Source: Batkoa obscura (taxonomy: Eukaryota > Entomophthoromycota > Entomophthoromycetes > Entomophthorales > Batkoaceae). From it: 64,000 nt of DNA. A program made the translations under genes and the position numbers. Every line of letters starts with the position of its first letter. Position 1 is the stretch's first letter. Under the pieces are notes generated by a model. That model saw only the letters and a list, made by a program, of their open reading frames with translations. It was not told where the DNA came from and made no database searches. Below, piece by piece: positions 44,405-56,803 of the stretch. The DNA lies in assembly GCA_030770535.1 (NCBI GenBank), contig JASVEC010000014.1:310001-374000 (forward strand), given 5' to 3'.

Positions 44405-45646
44405 TTAGGGAAACATAGAAAGATAAAGATAAGAGTCATTTATCAATTGATTATAATCTTGTGCTTCTTTCTTATTATCTAATTCCTTCTTATTAACTTT
44501 ATCATTGCCCTCCTTTAGCTTATGATTATTTAAGGTAGTATCATCTAATAAATTAAAATTGATAGTATCATTAATAATCAATGATTCAGTAGAAGAAGAG
44601 AGGGAAAGTGATGAATTTGATTTAACTGTATTAACATTAGTGGTAGTTAAGGTAACATTAGAGGAGTAAGAAGCTTCAGATATAAGAGAAGAATTAGAGC
44701 AAATGGAAGTTAAACTGTCTACATCTTCGTCCAATTCTTCTTGATTATAAACAAAGATATTGGTATTTTCAACTAATTGAATTAAGTTATCTAATTCAAT
44801 TCTGGAATCTGGATTAATCTTTAATAAAGATAAAGCGATTTTTAAACCCAGTTTTGATAATGGAAATAAATGTAATAAGAAATTAGGATTATGGACGAAT
44901 TCAATAAAATTAATATCATTATAGTTGGCCGATTCCCATGGATTTTTACCACAACATAAATTTAAAAATAAGATTCCTAAAGACCATTTGTCTGCTTGAA
45001 TACAGTTATATTTAGGATAATGTTTATAAATTTGATTTTGTTGTTGAATTTCAGGTGCCATATAATAGCCTGAACCACAGTTATACTGTTGAGAGTAAGG
45101 AAAATTAGTAGATAAACCGAAATCAGCTAATTTGATTTCGTTTTTACTAGTTAATAAGATGTTTTCTGGTTTAATATCTCGATGATAAATACCATTTAAA
45201 TGACAATATTGAACTGCTTTAAGAATATCTAAAAATTGAGTTTTAATTGAAAGATTGAATAAAATCCAATCTTTTGGATAAAAATAGTTAGGCTGTGTCA
45301 AATGATCATATAAATCCCCACCATCACAATACTCTAATGCCATTAAGATTTGTTCTTCATTTAATTCAATACTGAATTTTAGTTTGATAATATTATCATG
45401 ATGTAGTTTTTGATGCAGGGATAATTCATTTGACATTGTATTATTCCTTCTAATAGTATCTGGTTGATTTTTATAAATGATTTTAATTGCATAATATTCA
45501 ATGGGTCCATCCATACGTTTAGCTAAATATACTGGCCCACATACTCCACGTCCTAATATCTTTATTATACTTAAGGTAGGCGATAGTAAATTATTTTTAC
45601 CAAGGATTGGTTTACTTGATAAGATGGCGCCTATTTTAATTTGCAT
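44405..45646 (-). CDS. Ran1/Sks1-family serine/threonine kinase A
   Basis: Intronless, 413 residues. Complete kinase domain: Gly loop LGRGVCGPV at 31-39, ATP Lys55, HRDIKPEN at 155-162, ADFG at 174-177, CGSGYYMAPE at 190-199, then DKWSLGILF. The pattern of CGS-x-x-YM-x-PE and a following insert fits the fungal Ran1/Pat1, Ksp1, Sks1, Vhs1 kinases, which act in nutrient response and meiotic entry. The C-terminal ~120 residues are Ser/Thr-rich with many likely phosphosites and end in NDSYLYLSMFP. A second member of the same family lies 3.2 kb upstream on the same strand, across a tandem-repeat array. Confidence 0.9.
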   Translation of the reverse strand: MQIKIGAILSSKPILGKNNLLSPTLSIIKILGRGVCGPVYLAKRMDGPIEYYAIKIIYKNQPDTIRRNNTMSNELSLHQKLHHDNIIKLKFSIELNEEQILMALEYCDGGDLYDHLTQPNYFYPKDWILFNLSIKTQFLDILKAVQYCHLNGIYHRDIKPENILLTSKNEIKLADFGLSTNFPYSQQYNCGSGYYMAPEIQQQNQIYKHYPKYNCIQADKWSLGILFLNLCCGKNPWESANYNDINFIEFVHNPNFLLHLFPLSKLGLKIALSLLKINPDSRIELDNLIQLVENTNIFVYNQEELDEDVDSLTSICSNSSLISEASYSSNVTLTTTNVNTVKSNSSLSLSSSTESLIINDTINFNLLDDTTLNNHKLKEGNDKVNKKELDNKKEAQDYNQLINDSYLYLSMFP

Positions 45647-46497
45647 ACTAATTTAATTTATCCTATGTTTAATGAAGGCCTTTTATTCTTATATAAAATA
45701 GATTTAATAATCTTAAATTGAATTCTCGTGGTTCTTTATATACTGTAAATATTACGGCTAGTTAGAAACTTATGTTTTAATCACCACACTGTGTTTTGTT
45801 GAGGTTTAAATTAGATTTGAACGTTAATCAATTGTAATCTTGGTTTAATTTTAGGTTTACTTTTTTCTTACGTAAATTCTGTGATTGAAATAACTGCTAA
45901 AGATTTGATAGATTTGAGTAAATGAAATTTAACTTAAAATTTGATCTAATAGAATGAAAATTGAATTCAAAAGGGTAAGTAAAATCAACAATAAACGATA
46001 TCCGTTAATGAATTAATAGTAATAACTCTTTTTTTTTCAGAGAATAAAAACTCAAAATCAATCTTTTATTGTTATTTATACCTTTTTATTAAAGATTCTA
46101 ATAATAAAAGGATGTTTCAAATCATTATTTAAATTAATATTATTTTGATAAGTTTATTCTAAGTTCAACTAATAATTACAAATAATAATAAAAAATGAAG
46201 CTCAATTTAAGCCTTTAAATCAAATTTATTCCCTACATCGCCAAGTTATCTGAGACTAAAGTAAGTTTTATATTATGCCAGGACTATTATGCTATTTACA
46301 AAATAAGAGTTTTTATATAACTTAGGTCATTATTAGCTTCAATTACTTTATATATATCAATTAGGTATTAGATAGGTATTTAAAAAGTAATAAATAAATA
46401 AATCAGTTTTGAATAAACTATAAAAAAATTTCAAGTGGTGACACTAATAATTTATAATAATCTTTTATTTCACTATTTAACTAGAATTTTAACATCG

Positions 46498-46558
46498 GAG
46501 TTGCCGTGGTCATTAGACTAGCGTTTATGTTACTGCTCTTGAAGAATAAGTGCAACTC
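46498..46558 (+). other. Cloverleaf-like structured motif
   Basis: Seven-base perfect end pairing, GAGTTGC (46498-46504) with GCAACTC (46552-46558), encloses a five-base stem TGGTC/GACTA around ATTA. A short stem CTT/AAG with a seven-base loop follows. The arrangement recalls a truncated tRNA, but the TTCGA T-loop and a full-length anticodon arm are missing. It may be a tRNA relic or chance. Confidence 0.25.
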
Positions 46559-47059
46559 AAATGTTTTAATTGTTACTGAAATTGCGAAGGTTTAATTATA
46601 ATGTTTGATTTAATTTTACCTTTAATTATTCAAATAATTTATCCACCGCCTTAATTTCAGTGATAAATTAAGGTCAAATTAACTCGAATATCATAATTAG
46701 AGTATTTAAACTCCAATATTTTTCATAATATTAGAATTGAATATTATATATAATTACACAAAATAACACCATCATTTATATGATTACTTAATAAAATATG
46801 ATTAAGTATAAATAGATTTTAATGTATTATATTATTTAATCAAAATTATTATATAAGAGATAAATTAATCTTATTTGGGAACATTCCAAACTAGCAACTT
46901 TTTAGAAATTTCAGTAACCTCGGAAAAATTATTTACTGAAATTTTAATAAATTTAATATTAAGAACAATTTAAAAAGAATGAGAAAATTATAGTTAAAAA
47001 ATAACTAAAATTCCAAACTTTGGTATCATAAAAAATGGGATAGGATGAATAAAATGATC

Positions 47060-48200
47060 ATAATATTTATCACCAAACTCTTGCATATACAAAGCATAAC
47101 CTCTGAATCTATCTTTCTTCTAAACAGACAGATAAAAAATAAAGGATCCAAGCAACTCAGTTACTTAACGTTGTATCAATCCCATCCTCAAGTTTCATTT
47201 AAACTAGGTATAAGTTTCTCAATTCAATGTCATTACATTAATTAAATGAACTAATATATCTATACTAAAGAAACTTTTTATTACAAACTTCGCCTATCCG
47301 CCTTCCGTATTTCTAAATAGAGGATCTAAGTAACACTGCTATTCAACGCAACCATTAAATTTTATGTATAATTAGTTATACATTTATAGTTATACGTATA
47401 ATTATACATGAATTTTATAACTACATAATAAAGCAACTCTATATTTATCCTTATGTCTTATATATTTAAGATGCAACCTTTAGGATCTTGCATGTAATCA
47501 AATAAGTATTATAAAAAAGGTAATGCAACTCAGTTATTTAACGATACATCAACGCCATTATTCGATTTCATTTAAACTAAATATAAATCTTTAATTGAAT
47601 GTTGTAACATTATTTAATGAACTAATATATATATATATTAATAAAACTTTATATTATAATCTTCATCTGTGCACCTTCTATGTGTCTAAACAAAGAATCT
47701 AAGCAACTTTGTTACTCAACGTTGCATCAACGCAACTATTAAATTTATTTTAAGTTCAATTTAATTTATGTATAAAATTCTAAACAAATTCTATAGCTAT
47801 TTGATAAAGCAACTTTATTTTTGTTCTCAAATTTCACATATATAATATGCAACCTTTGGGCATCTTCCATGCAATTAAACAAAGGATATGAGTAAACAAT
47901 CTAATGTAACACTGTTATTCAACGTTGCATCAACGCCATCATCTAATTTAATTTAAACTATATATAGTATTTTTCTCAATATTATGAATCGATTACCCAA
48001 GTAATGTTATTTTCATTACTTCCACTCGAATTGTAAGTCCCCATCCGTTCACCTTCTATACAACTAAATAAAGAATATATAAAAATTGAAAACATCGTTA
48101 CTTAACGCTTCAGTCAACGCCATTCTCCGATTTTCATTTAGTCTAAATATGGAAGTTAAAAGTTAAAAATAAAGGATCAGCTTAATGACCAGCTTCAGTT
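47060..48200. repeat. ~187-bp tandem repeat array with alternating subtypes
   Basis: At least six related units. The anchor motif GTTA(C/T)T(T/C)AACG recurs at about 47161, 47341, 47534, 47712, 47915 and 48098 (intervals 180, 193, 178, 203, 183). Each anchor is followed by TGCATCAACGC-like sequence. Units alternate: odd ones continue with a TTTCATTTAAACTA-like segment, even ones with ATTAAATTT(T/A)-type segments. A higher-order period of about 375-380 bp results. Blocks resembling GCAACCTTTGGGCATCTTCCATGC and CTAAACAAAGGAT recur between anchors. Units are well diverged, indicating an old array. Confidence 0.85.
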
Positions 48201-48859
48201 CACTTTTAGTAACAAGGAAAAGGGTTTCCTTTCTATTATTTAATTGTCGGTAGTGTGGGGAAGTCAATAATGATTTTTTTTGAAAAATGATCTATTTTAA
48301 GGGGTTAGTGGAACAAATTAAGTTTTTTTAAAAAAATATGGGATGAGGATTTTAGGAGGGTGGAAATTATGTATTTTTTACACATTTTTTATTCCTAGTT
48401 TAATTAGTTTTAGTTTAAGGCTTTACTATTGCTTGTTTATTTATTTGTTTATTCAGAAGACTATTAATTATATTATTTTTTATTAATATATACATTTTTT
48501 AATTTTTAGCATTTATTTTATTTAATAAATTGGATAATATATTATCATTAATTACGGTTACTAATATTATTTTGAAATTGATACTTTCTTTTTGGTTAAT
48601 GAGTTTTAACCGAGTATTTTTAGTATGTTTTTCGGGTAACATAATTCAAGTTTAAACTTTATATGGGCTGGCTAAACCTGTTTAAAGTCTTTGCCTAAAC
48701 TCATTTTGCTTTTTAAGGTTCCTAAGTATTCTTAGGATTATGATTTAATTGGTTAGTTTGAGAATAGTTTTAAAAATAAAAAAATACGAATTTGTAAACA
48801 AAATTTTAAATTTTTATTAGGCTCATTATCAAACTAATTTTATAACAAAAGTCATATTT

Positions 48860-49978
48860 TTAAGCTTGTGGAAGAGATTCATAAAGATCATGCATGGCAA
48901 ACACTTCACCAAAATGTTGATTTAAGGATGCATCCTTTTTACTAGCTTTTTCGTTGGTCAACATTTCTTTAAAGTAAATACTTGTTGGTTTAAAGCTTTC
49001 TGAAAGGTAACTATCAGGAGTAGAATTGAAAGACGATAAATCGTGTTCCAAACTTGGTAAAGAAATAGAAATTGGCTCAGAAACACTATAAACGGAAAGC
49101 TCTTCATCTTCTTCAAAGAGGGTAGAAAACCATTCTTTGAATTTTTTTAGTGAGACTCTTGAAGACTCTTCACAAAATACTCGGTTAGCAAGGAAGTCAG
49201 CGATTTCATAGGAACAATCAAGTTTTTCAATTAAATAATTTACTGGATCCGAATTAAATCTTGCAAATTTACTACATTGATCAATATTTGCTTCGCTCCA
49301 AGGAAGTGTACGATAAACCATATTAATAAAAATTAAACCTAAAGACCAAACATCTGCAGCATCAGCTAAATATGTATTGTTTTCTTCATTATTGCATTCA
49401 TAAGACATATAAGCTTTGGTACCACAATAAAATTCCTCAGAGATATCATCGAATGTTGCCAATCCAAAGTCGCCTAACTTGACTGTTCCATCCTTAAGTA
49501 AAAGTACATTTTCGGGTTTAAGATCACGATGGTAGACATTGTTGTTGTGCATGTATTGTGCAGCTTCCAAGATCTGTTCAAAACGATTTTTAGCATTCAA
49601 AAGACGATCGGTTTCACTAGTAGAGTCAACATCGATTTTAAGGATCCAACTAAATAAATCAGAACCTTCACAGTATTCAAGAACCAAGAAGAGCCAGTCA
49701 TTGGTTTCGAAATGAGAATAAAGTTTTACAATGTTTTGATGGTTACCCAATTGTTTCATAGCAAGTACCTCATCGAATTGAATGTCTTGCATTTCAGGTG
49801 TCAAGTTAAGTTTAGATAAACATTTGAGGGCGTATAAGAGACCAGTGGATAAATCCTTTACTAAGTAAACGATAGAGTAAGTACCATGTCCAAGGACTTC
49901 GATAATCTTATAACTGGTCGATTCGTTAGAAATAACAGTTTCTAATGAAAATGGTAAGTTGATTGATTCTTTGGTCAT
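48860..49978 (-). CDS. Ran1/Vhs1-family serine/threonine kinase B
   Basis: Intronless, 372 residues. Kinase domain: LGHGTYSIV at 29-37, ATP Lys52, HRDLKPEN at 150-157, GDFG at 169-172, then FYCGTKAYMSYECNNEEN. The APE motif is MSYE, a change seen in fungal Ran1/Ksp1/Vhs1 relatives, and DVWSLGLIF follows. Catalytic residues are intact, so activity is expected. The tail is acidic and Ser-rich with SVSEPISISLPS and ends ESLPQA. Codon usage looks less AT-biased than kinase A, hinting at higher expression. An ~880-bp region with a low-GC leader separates it from the satellite array. Confidence 0.9.
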   Translation of the reverse strand: MTKESINLPFSLETVISNESTSYKIIEVLGHGTYSIVYLVKDLSTGLLYALKCLSKLNLTPEMQDIQFDEVLAMKQLGNHQNIVKLYSHFETNDWLFLVLEYCEGSDLFSWILKIDVDSTSETDRLLNAKNRFEQILEAAQYMHNNNVYHRDLKPENVLLLKDGTVKLGDFGLATFDDISEEFYCGTKAYMSYECNNEENNTYLADAADVWSLGLIFINMVYRTLPWSEANIDQCSKFARFNSDPVNYLIEKLDCSYEIADFLANRVFCEESSRVSLKKFKEWFSTLFEEDEELSVYSVSEPISISLPSLEHDLSSFNSTPDSYLSESFKPTSIYFKEMLTNEKASKKDASLNQHFGEVFAMHDLYESLPQA

Positions 49979-52900
49979 GTTGGGTAATTTTGTTAGCAGT
50001 AAGTAATATTATTTAAAACGGTTTTGGGAAAGCAAATAAGTTGTAGTAGCTCAAAAAATTCAAATTATAACAAGCGGGTGTAAGGTGGTGATTAAGAAAT
50101 GATTATAACTTAGAGTACATAATTTGTTGAATAAAAAACTGGGTTGGGTTGTTGGTTAACTAAAATATACACAAAGAGCTACTAGAGCAATTAAAAATTA
50201 TTCGAGGTAAGTAGGACGAGAGTTGAGATTGATAGAGCTCTACTACTTTATGGGTCTTATTAGCTTGATTAGCAGTGCACCTTAAGGTGAAGAACGTTTT
50301 AAATACAAATTATTAGAGTCAAAAAAAAGAAATCAAAATTTATCTGGAAAGTAAATTGAATGGATTTTAGTGGACTTTAAATACTTTTTTACCTAAGCAG
50401 TTGGAACTGGGGTCAAAATCTTATTTGGCAATAATGCACTTAAATTCACCCTATCCAATCATGATGACATTATAGTGTTGATTATTAATTATTGGATAAA
50501 TTAGGGTAACTAAAACTGGTCTTGAACTTGATCCAAATTAACGACCAATAAAATAGAATTATCTGGATAAAAGTAGTTTCATGTAATTTACAATTTTATC
50601 AAATTAACATCATCAAAATGATTTATTTACAAAAATAGCAATAGATGAGGAAATATTAAAATCTACGCTTGGCCTACAATGAGCGATTGTTATGAGAATA
50701 AGGTTATTAGACAAGAATTGGATAAATTTAATCAAATTAGTACATCCAATCAGTTGAGATCATTTCAAAAGAATATTGAGTGAAGATGACTAAGTTTAAC
50801 TAATTTTAAATAATTATTTATAATCTCAAATTAAAATATTACAAATAGGAATTTGTATATTAATAATTGGTTACAAAAATGATGGCAAATTAACGACGAT
50901 TTATTTGGTAGCTCATTTTCTCCCAAAACTATGAATTTAATTCGTTTAATAAGGATTATTTCTTATTTTCATTGGTTGAATTTATTGTTAGTTGATTAAT
51001 GAATGACTGTTTAAAATAAGTAGAAAGCATTAATGAGTATCTCATTAGTTACCTAGCTCAATGAAGGTTGTGGGGTAAATCTATTACATAAGATTACTAC
51101 GAATTAAAGAAATAGATTAAAGTAAAATGAAATAAACAATTTATTGTATGATATAGAATAACAGTAATTGTGAGGTTCACTAATAGAACACATACACCAT
51201 AAATCAAAAATACAAAAGGATTCAATCCTTAAACATTTTATTAAGCTTTATTAAAAAAGCCATTTTTTAATAAACAAAATAGAAATTAACTAAGACGATC
51301 TCATATGCGAATTGTTTTATGTAGCATAAGTTTGTTACACAAACATTGATTTATTATTAAAACATTTATAAATTAAAATTCTTTAAATCCATTAAAAGGA
51401 AGATTATTTGAATAAAGAACTTAAAAATCAACATAGAGTTAACTTTATAAAGCAGTCACACTCCATCTATTTATTTCATATTCAAAAATTTAACCAAAAG
51501 TGTAAGTTAATACATCTAAGTATTAGCTTTGTATTACAACTTTTGAGTAATAAAAAGGTTTTGATTATAACATATATAGTAAGAAATTTTAATTTAACAT
51601 ATACATCACCAAGTTAATATAATATTATAGAATGAACTAACTTTTTAATAAGAATGATAACAATTGTATTAATTAACCTTCGGAAAATTGATTGTTAATA
51701 ATATATATTATATTGTATCCTCAGCATTCGTTGAATAATTGTATGACTTTATTATATCATATAGAGATAATAATTTGTTTGAATTTCTAACTTTAAGCTG
51801 ATATGATCTATTCAACTATGTCATTCTAATAGCCCAATTAATACATGGAGTAATAGAATGTTAAAGTCGAGTCATACTTTTTAACTAAGCTGTGAAATAA
51901 CTTAAAGAATAATTTAATGGTGCGAGATATTGTTTATTTACTTATTTTAAATAATAAAGCTTGAAAGTTAACTTATGATAATTCCGGTTTTTTAATACTG
52001 TTTTACAATGATCAAGTTTAGACTGAAATGTGGAGATAGTCATAGAGAGTTAAAGTCTTAATTTGATTGTTGTTAGGTTTAACTCATCGTTATAGGATCT
52101 TTAATTTAGTATAACTTTTGTTTAGTAATTAATAGTTAATGATAAACATATTAAAATAAGTGTTTTATTTTTTTAAATCTACACGAATACTAAATAATAA
52201 ACCCCATAATCCCATATAATATTTATAACTTAAAGAATATAAATAATCATTCATTCAAGTACAATGAAACTTTATAACCTGATTAAGAAGCAACAATCAT
52301 ACGATACAAAGTATGATATATCTTGAAAGTCATTGTGTTTACTTTTAATAGATTATAACAAAAAAATATGATCTACCCAAATTAATTCCTGTTAATCAAA
52401 TTTTATTAAGTTCTTTTTTACTAATTTCTTTTTATTCTAGATCTTCAATTCATTTAAAATACTTTAAATCCTCAATTATATACATTTCTGTATTTTATTT
52501 TCTTAACTTCAACTATTTCTCAACCCTCTTGTCACTTGTTATAAATAATGATACTTCCGCTTTACAACTAAATTATTTTATTTTCGCTTGGATAAAATGA
52601 CACCAAAATATTTTAAAAATAGAAACCGCATTTGAGTTACTACTTTTTATTATTATGTTTAACCGGACATGAATACTTCCGAAGTAGAAATTACAAGTCA
52701 CTTTTATTTGTTTGAACTATCCTTCATGTTTTATAACCGTTTGATATGAGCTTTCTCAACTGCTACATTTTTTTCTTTTTTAGGATAATTAAGTTTTGTT
52801 CTAGTTTATTTTTTAAGGTTGAATTGTTGACTATTTTTAAAATAAAATTGACTGTTAGAAATTGTTATATTTAAAAGTTTATTAAAATTTACAATTCTTT

Positions 52901-53511
52901 TGTGATAAATTTGAATTGATCTACTACTTCCAAACCTTTCTTCTACAGAATATTGGACCTGGACTTAATCAAATACGGTAGATTCTCCCCTTATTGATCT
53001 TCAAAGCCCATCCTCTTATTTTAATAAATGCTGTTTCTTTTGTTAAACGTGAGAATTTTAATCAAAACTCAAGCCTATAAGCTAGACTCATTTAAATTAC
53101 CAATTTATTGCAGAAAATAAAAATCTATTTTTAAACTAATCAACGTCATGTTAAACGAGAGAACCTTCTTTTCGAAAACATATATCATTTTTTGTGAGAA
53201 AGTAAATTTAAAAAAATAAAATCTTTGTTAAAGTATTATGAATATAATAAATTACTGACTTTATTGTAATCCAAAACAACATTTAAAACTAATAGCTTAA
53301 ATAAATAGTATTGAATTAAAATACTCAAAGTATTAAATAAATATTAATCTATTTGATTAAATAAACACTTAAGCTAGATACTATGCATTACTTAGTCTAA
53401 ACGCTTGGATTATAATATTACCTACTAAAACCCTTATAAAAGATATTATTAACATAACTTCTATTTAAACTAACATAAATTCAGATATAACCAAAAATAA
53501 ATTAAAAACTT
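49979..53511. other. Long gene-free stretch
   Basis: About 3.5 kb of AT-rich DNA upstream of kinase B and downstream of MGM101. I find no coherent reading frame, RNA gene or MITE copy. Confidence 0.5.
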
Positions 53512-54506
53512 TTAATAAGTAGTAATTTTAAATGGATACTCAATCAAACCGCCTTTAAGTCTCCATAAGATCCTCTTCTTTTTACTTGATACATGCTCTA
53601 CCCAAACCTGCTCTGCATTTTCTTCTTTAAATTTACGTACAAATGCTGGGTCCCTAAAAATTAATAACTTCTATTAATATTCTAGTATACTTAAATATAT
53701 TAAATCATAAGGTTCAATCTATGACTTGTTCTCAAACCAAATTTAAAAAAACACTCACCATAATTCAGAAGCAATTCCTATATCCTTACAGCATCTAGTT
53801 AAAGCGTTAGATTTAGCACCTTCACCAGCCATACTTAATTCATCTTTATCAAAATAAGCTTGTTCCCCACGAGCTTGAGATACAAATCGACCTAAACAAA
53901 TCAAAGCATATTCTCTGGATATATTTTTGCTAGATACTGTGGATGGCCCTCTAGGTACCAAACCCCAACCTATAGGATGAGTTAGTAATGATGCTTACTT
54001 AAAAATGTTAAAATAGACTTGCCTCCAGGTCCAAAAGCTCTATTTAAGATTCGACGATATTTTATCTCTGGGAGGTATAGGAGACCGTCTTGATAATCGA
54101 AATAAAAAATAAACAATTTTGGTTAGGATTTTGAAATTTAAAGCTATTTTTAAATAGAGTTACCTGGTTTAATCTCAATATCTTTAGTATCAATAGGACT
54201 TAAAAGTATATCACTGATTTCTTTATCAAACGGTTTAGAGCCTACCCCCTCAAATGAATTATTCCATCCACTCTCAGAAGAAAAACTCTTGCTATTGGGA
54301 AACGCAATTACTGAAATTCGTGATTTAACATTGAATTCAAAATTAATTTATAACTATTTACCTTCAGGTTCTATTGAGGTGGTATCATCATTATTTTTAT
54401 AACTGAGCCTTAAATTGGTCGTTAAACTTCTAGTTGTATTTTGTAAACTCTTTTGTACAAGTGGTTGAAATTGTACTCGTTTTAATAGATTCAATTTTCT
54501 CAACAT
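53512..54506 (-). CDS. MGM101: Mitochondrial genome maintenance protein Mgm101
   Basis: Rad52-like single-strand annealing protein of the mitochondrial nucleoid, needed for mtDNA recombination and repair. Five exons: 54506-54362, 54310-54164, 54088-54023, 53969-53759, 53653-53512, giving 236 residues. The N-terminus ([17 protein letters not shown]) is a basic amphipathic targeting peptide. The core has [52 protein letters not shown], the conserved [21 protein letters not shown] and a basic C-terminal [12 protein letters not shown], all family signatures. Intron 3 (54022-53970) has a GC donor (G|GCAAGT) with a TACTAAC branch motif; this exact splice restores the invariant GPGGWG. The only in-phase GT donor would insert about nine residues into that motif. 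Confidence 0.95.
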
Positions 54507-55335
54507 TCTAAAGCCAAAAATGAATTCTATTTTTTTGATGAGTTAACTTTTGTGCAAAGAAAAAATTGCAAGTCTAAATTAAGTATATTAAAAGTAATGA
54601 AGAAGCTTTTAAATGTGAGTAAATTTAAAAATAAAATCTTATAAAATGATTTAGGCTGGACTTTGCAAAATTTATTTAAAAAATATTATTTTATTTCATA
54701 ATTTTGTTCACTATCTAGCATAAACTTTGAAAAAAAATTATTCGTTAAATACTAAAAATATTACATTATGGATGTACCTCAAATTCAGCAAAAAGTGACT
54801 ATTTTTATTATTTATATCTAAGGTAGTAGTTTTCATAGAATATCAAAATCGGAAGAAAATTAAACCTTAGATTTAAGTAAACTCATATAACAAAAGTAAT
54901 AATAAATTTGAAGTTTTAATTTATTTTAGTAGCAATAATAAATACAGGAGTATACATATTCTAGAATTATAACTAGAGTTCATCAATACAACTAAATAAC
55001 TGTATTAACACTGACTAATAATTAAAAACAAGGGAATTTCAAATGAGTAAAAATACCAAAAAATGACGAAAATTAGCTCTGAAATAACTTCATAAAAACA
55101 CGAAATTTCATCATTAATTCTAATCAAATTGAATGAGCATTTACTCTTGCTGATCAAAGTATATAATAACATTGAAATCTTGCAATTAATTTTCTCCCAA
55201 TTACGTATCAACATCTTTTAAGCCGACTCTGAGTGTAAAAATAGAAGGATAAGAGAATAGTATAAATAGTATATGAAAAGAAGAATAACATCAAACTTTT
55301 TATTCATTAAAATTATATTATAGTTCTAAAAATAA
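54507..55335. other. Divergent intergenic region
   Basis: Promoter region shared by MGM101 and the sulfide:quinone oxidoreductase gene; AT-rich, nothing recognised. Confidence 0.5.
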
Positions 55336-56731
55336 ATGGGTATCTTTAACTATCAAAGAGTAATTTATCGTGGTTTAGCCACTCATGTCAATCAAAGTTT
55401 AAAACAATCTAGTTATAAAATATTAGTTATAGGTGGTGGTACAGCTGGTATTTCAGGTAAGAAAAATCATAATAAACCCAAATAATTCCTAATAACTTTA
55501 CTATTAGTAACTTCCAAATTAAATAAACATTTTGGTAATGGGGAAATTGGTGTCATTGAACCCAATAATCAACATTATTATCAGCCATTATGGACTTTAG
55601 TAGGAGCAGGTATTAAAAATATCAAAGATAGTTACCAACCATTTAAAGAAGTCATACCAAAAGGAGTGGAATGGATTCAAAATTACGTTGAAAAAATTGA
55701 TGCTGAAAATAATAAAGTGACATTAAAAGATGGTAATGTACTGAGTTATAATTATTTAATTATTGCCCCAGGTATTGAATTGAAATGGGATAAAGTTAAA
55801 GGTTTAAAAGAAGCATTAAATAAGGATTGGGTTTGTTCAAATTATTCATTTGAAACAGTAGGTAAAACTCATGAACAATTGGAAAAATTAAATGAAGGAA
55901 ATGCCGTGTTTACAATGCCTTCAACGCCTATTAAAGTAAGCAAATTTATTTATTAGTTTAAGCTTGATATTAACTTTCAAATTTTAGTGTGCTGGAGCAC
56001 CACAAAAAATAGCTTATTTAGCAGATAGTTATTTAAGAGAAAAAAATATACGTGATAAAGTGAATTTGTCTTATCATACAGGAATTGGGAAAATCTTTGC
56101 TATTGAGAAATATGCTAATTCCTTATTAAAAGTTAATCAAGAGAAACAAATAGCATTAAATTATAATCAAGATTTGATTGAAGTTAAAGAAAAAGAATTA
56201 GTATTTAAAAATTTAGCTACTAATGAAATTATCAATAAAGAGTATAATTTTGCTCATATTACACCACCTATGGGTCCTTATGCTTTTTTAAAAGATAATG
56301 AAGTTACAAACGAAGCTGGCTACGTAGATGTAGATCAATATACTTTGATTCATAATAAATATAAGAATATATTATCCTTAGGAGATGCATCTAGTTTACC
56401 AACAAGTAAAACGGCGGCTGCAATTACTACTCAGTCCTATGTATTAAGTAACAACTTATTAAAATTAATTTCTGATAAAAAAGATTATTTAACTTATGAT
56501 GGATATACTTCATGTCCGTTATTTATTGGGGATAATAAATTAATCTTAGCGGAATTTTCGGGTTATTCTGGCCAACCTCAAGAAACTTTACCTTTTGATC
56601 AAGCTCAACCATCAAAACTGAGTTATTATTTAACAAAAGATATCTTACCCGCTATTTATTGGAATGGTTTACTTAAAGGAAATTGGGATGGTCCTCAAAA
56701 TGTTAGAAAAACATTAAATTTATTTAGTTAA
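55336..56731 (+). CDS. Sulfide:quinone oxidoreductase, mitochondrial (SQR/Hmt2)
   Basis: Flavoprotein oxidising sulfide and passing electrons to ubiquinone at the inner mitochondrial membrane. Three exons: 55336-55456, 55508-55935, 55988-56731, giving 430 residues. A short mitochondrial presequence-like N-terminus is followed by the FAD-binding ILVIGGGTAGIS at about 29-40. QPLWTLVGAG, LIIAPGIEL and the second nucleotide loop follow. The redox cysteines of eukaryotic SQR are present: Cys184 in KCAGAPQKIAY (at the last exon junction) and Cys359 in YTSCPLFIG. LSLGDASSLPTSKTAAA is the FAD-contacting block. A C-terminal amphipathic segment (LSYYLTKDILPAIYWNGLLKG) fits the membrane anchor. Likely detoxifies H2S. 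Confidence 0.95.
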
Positions 56732-56803
56732 TATTCTTGAAAGTTGATTATAATAAATAACATATTAAATTAATAAATAAAACAAATAAGTAAATAAAAA
56801 TAG

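Larger units (their letters stand above)
45647..48859. other. Intergenic region holding a satellite array
   Basis: 3.2 kb between two kinase genes. It contains a cloverleaf-like 61-nt motif (46498-46558) and the ~187-bp tandem array (about 47060-48200). The remainder is AT-rich without recognised coding. Confidence 0.6.
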
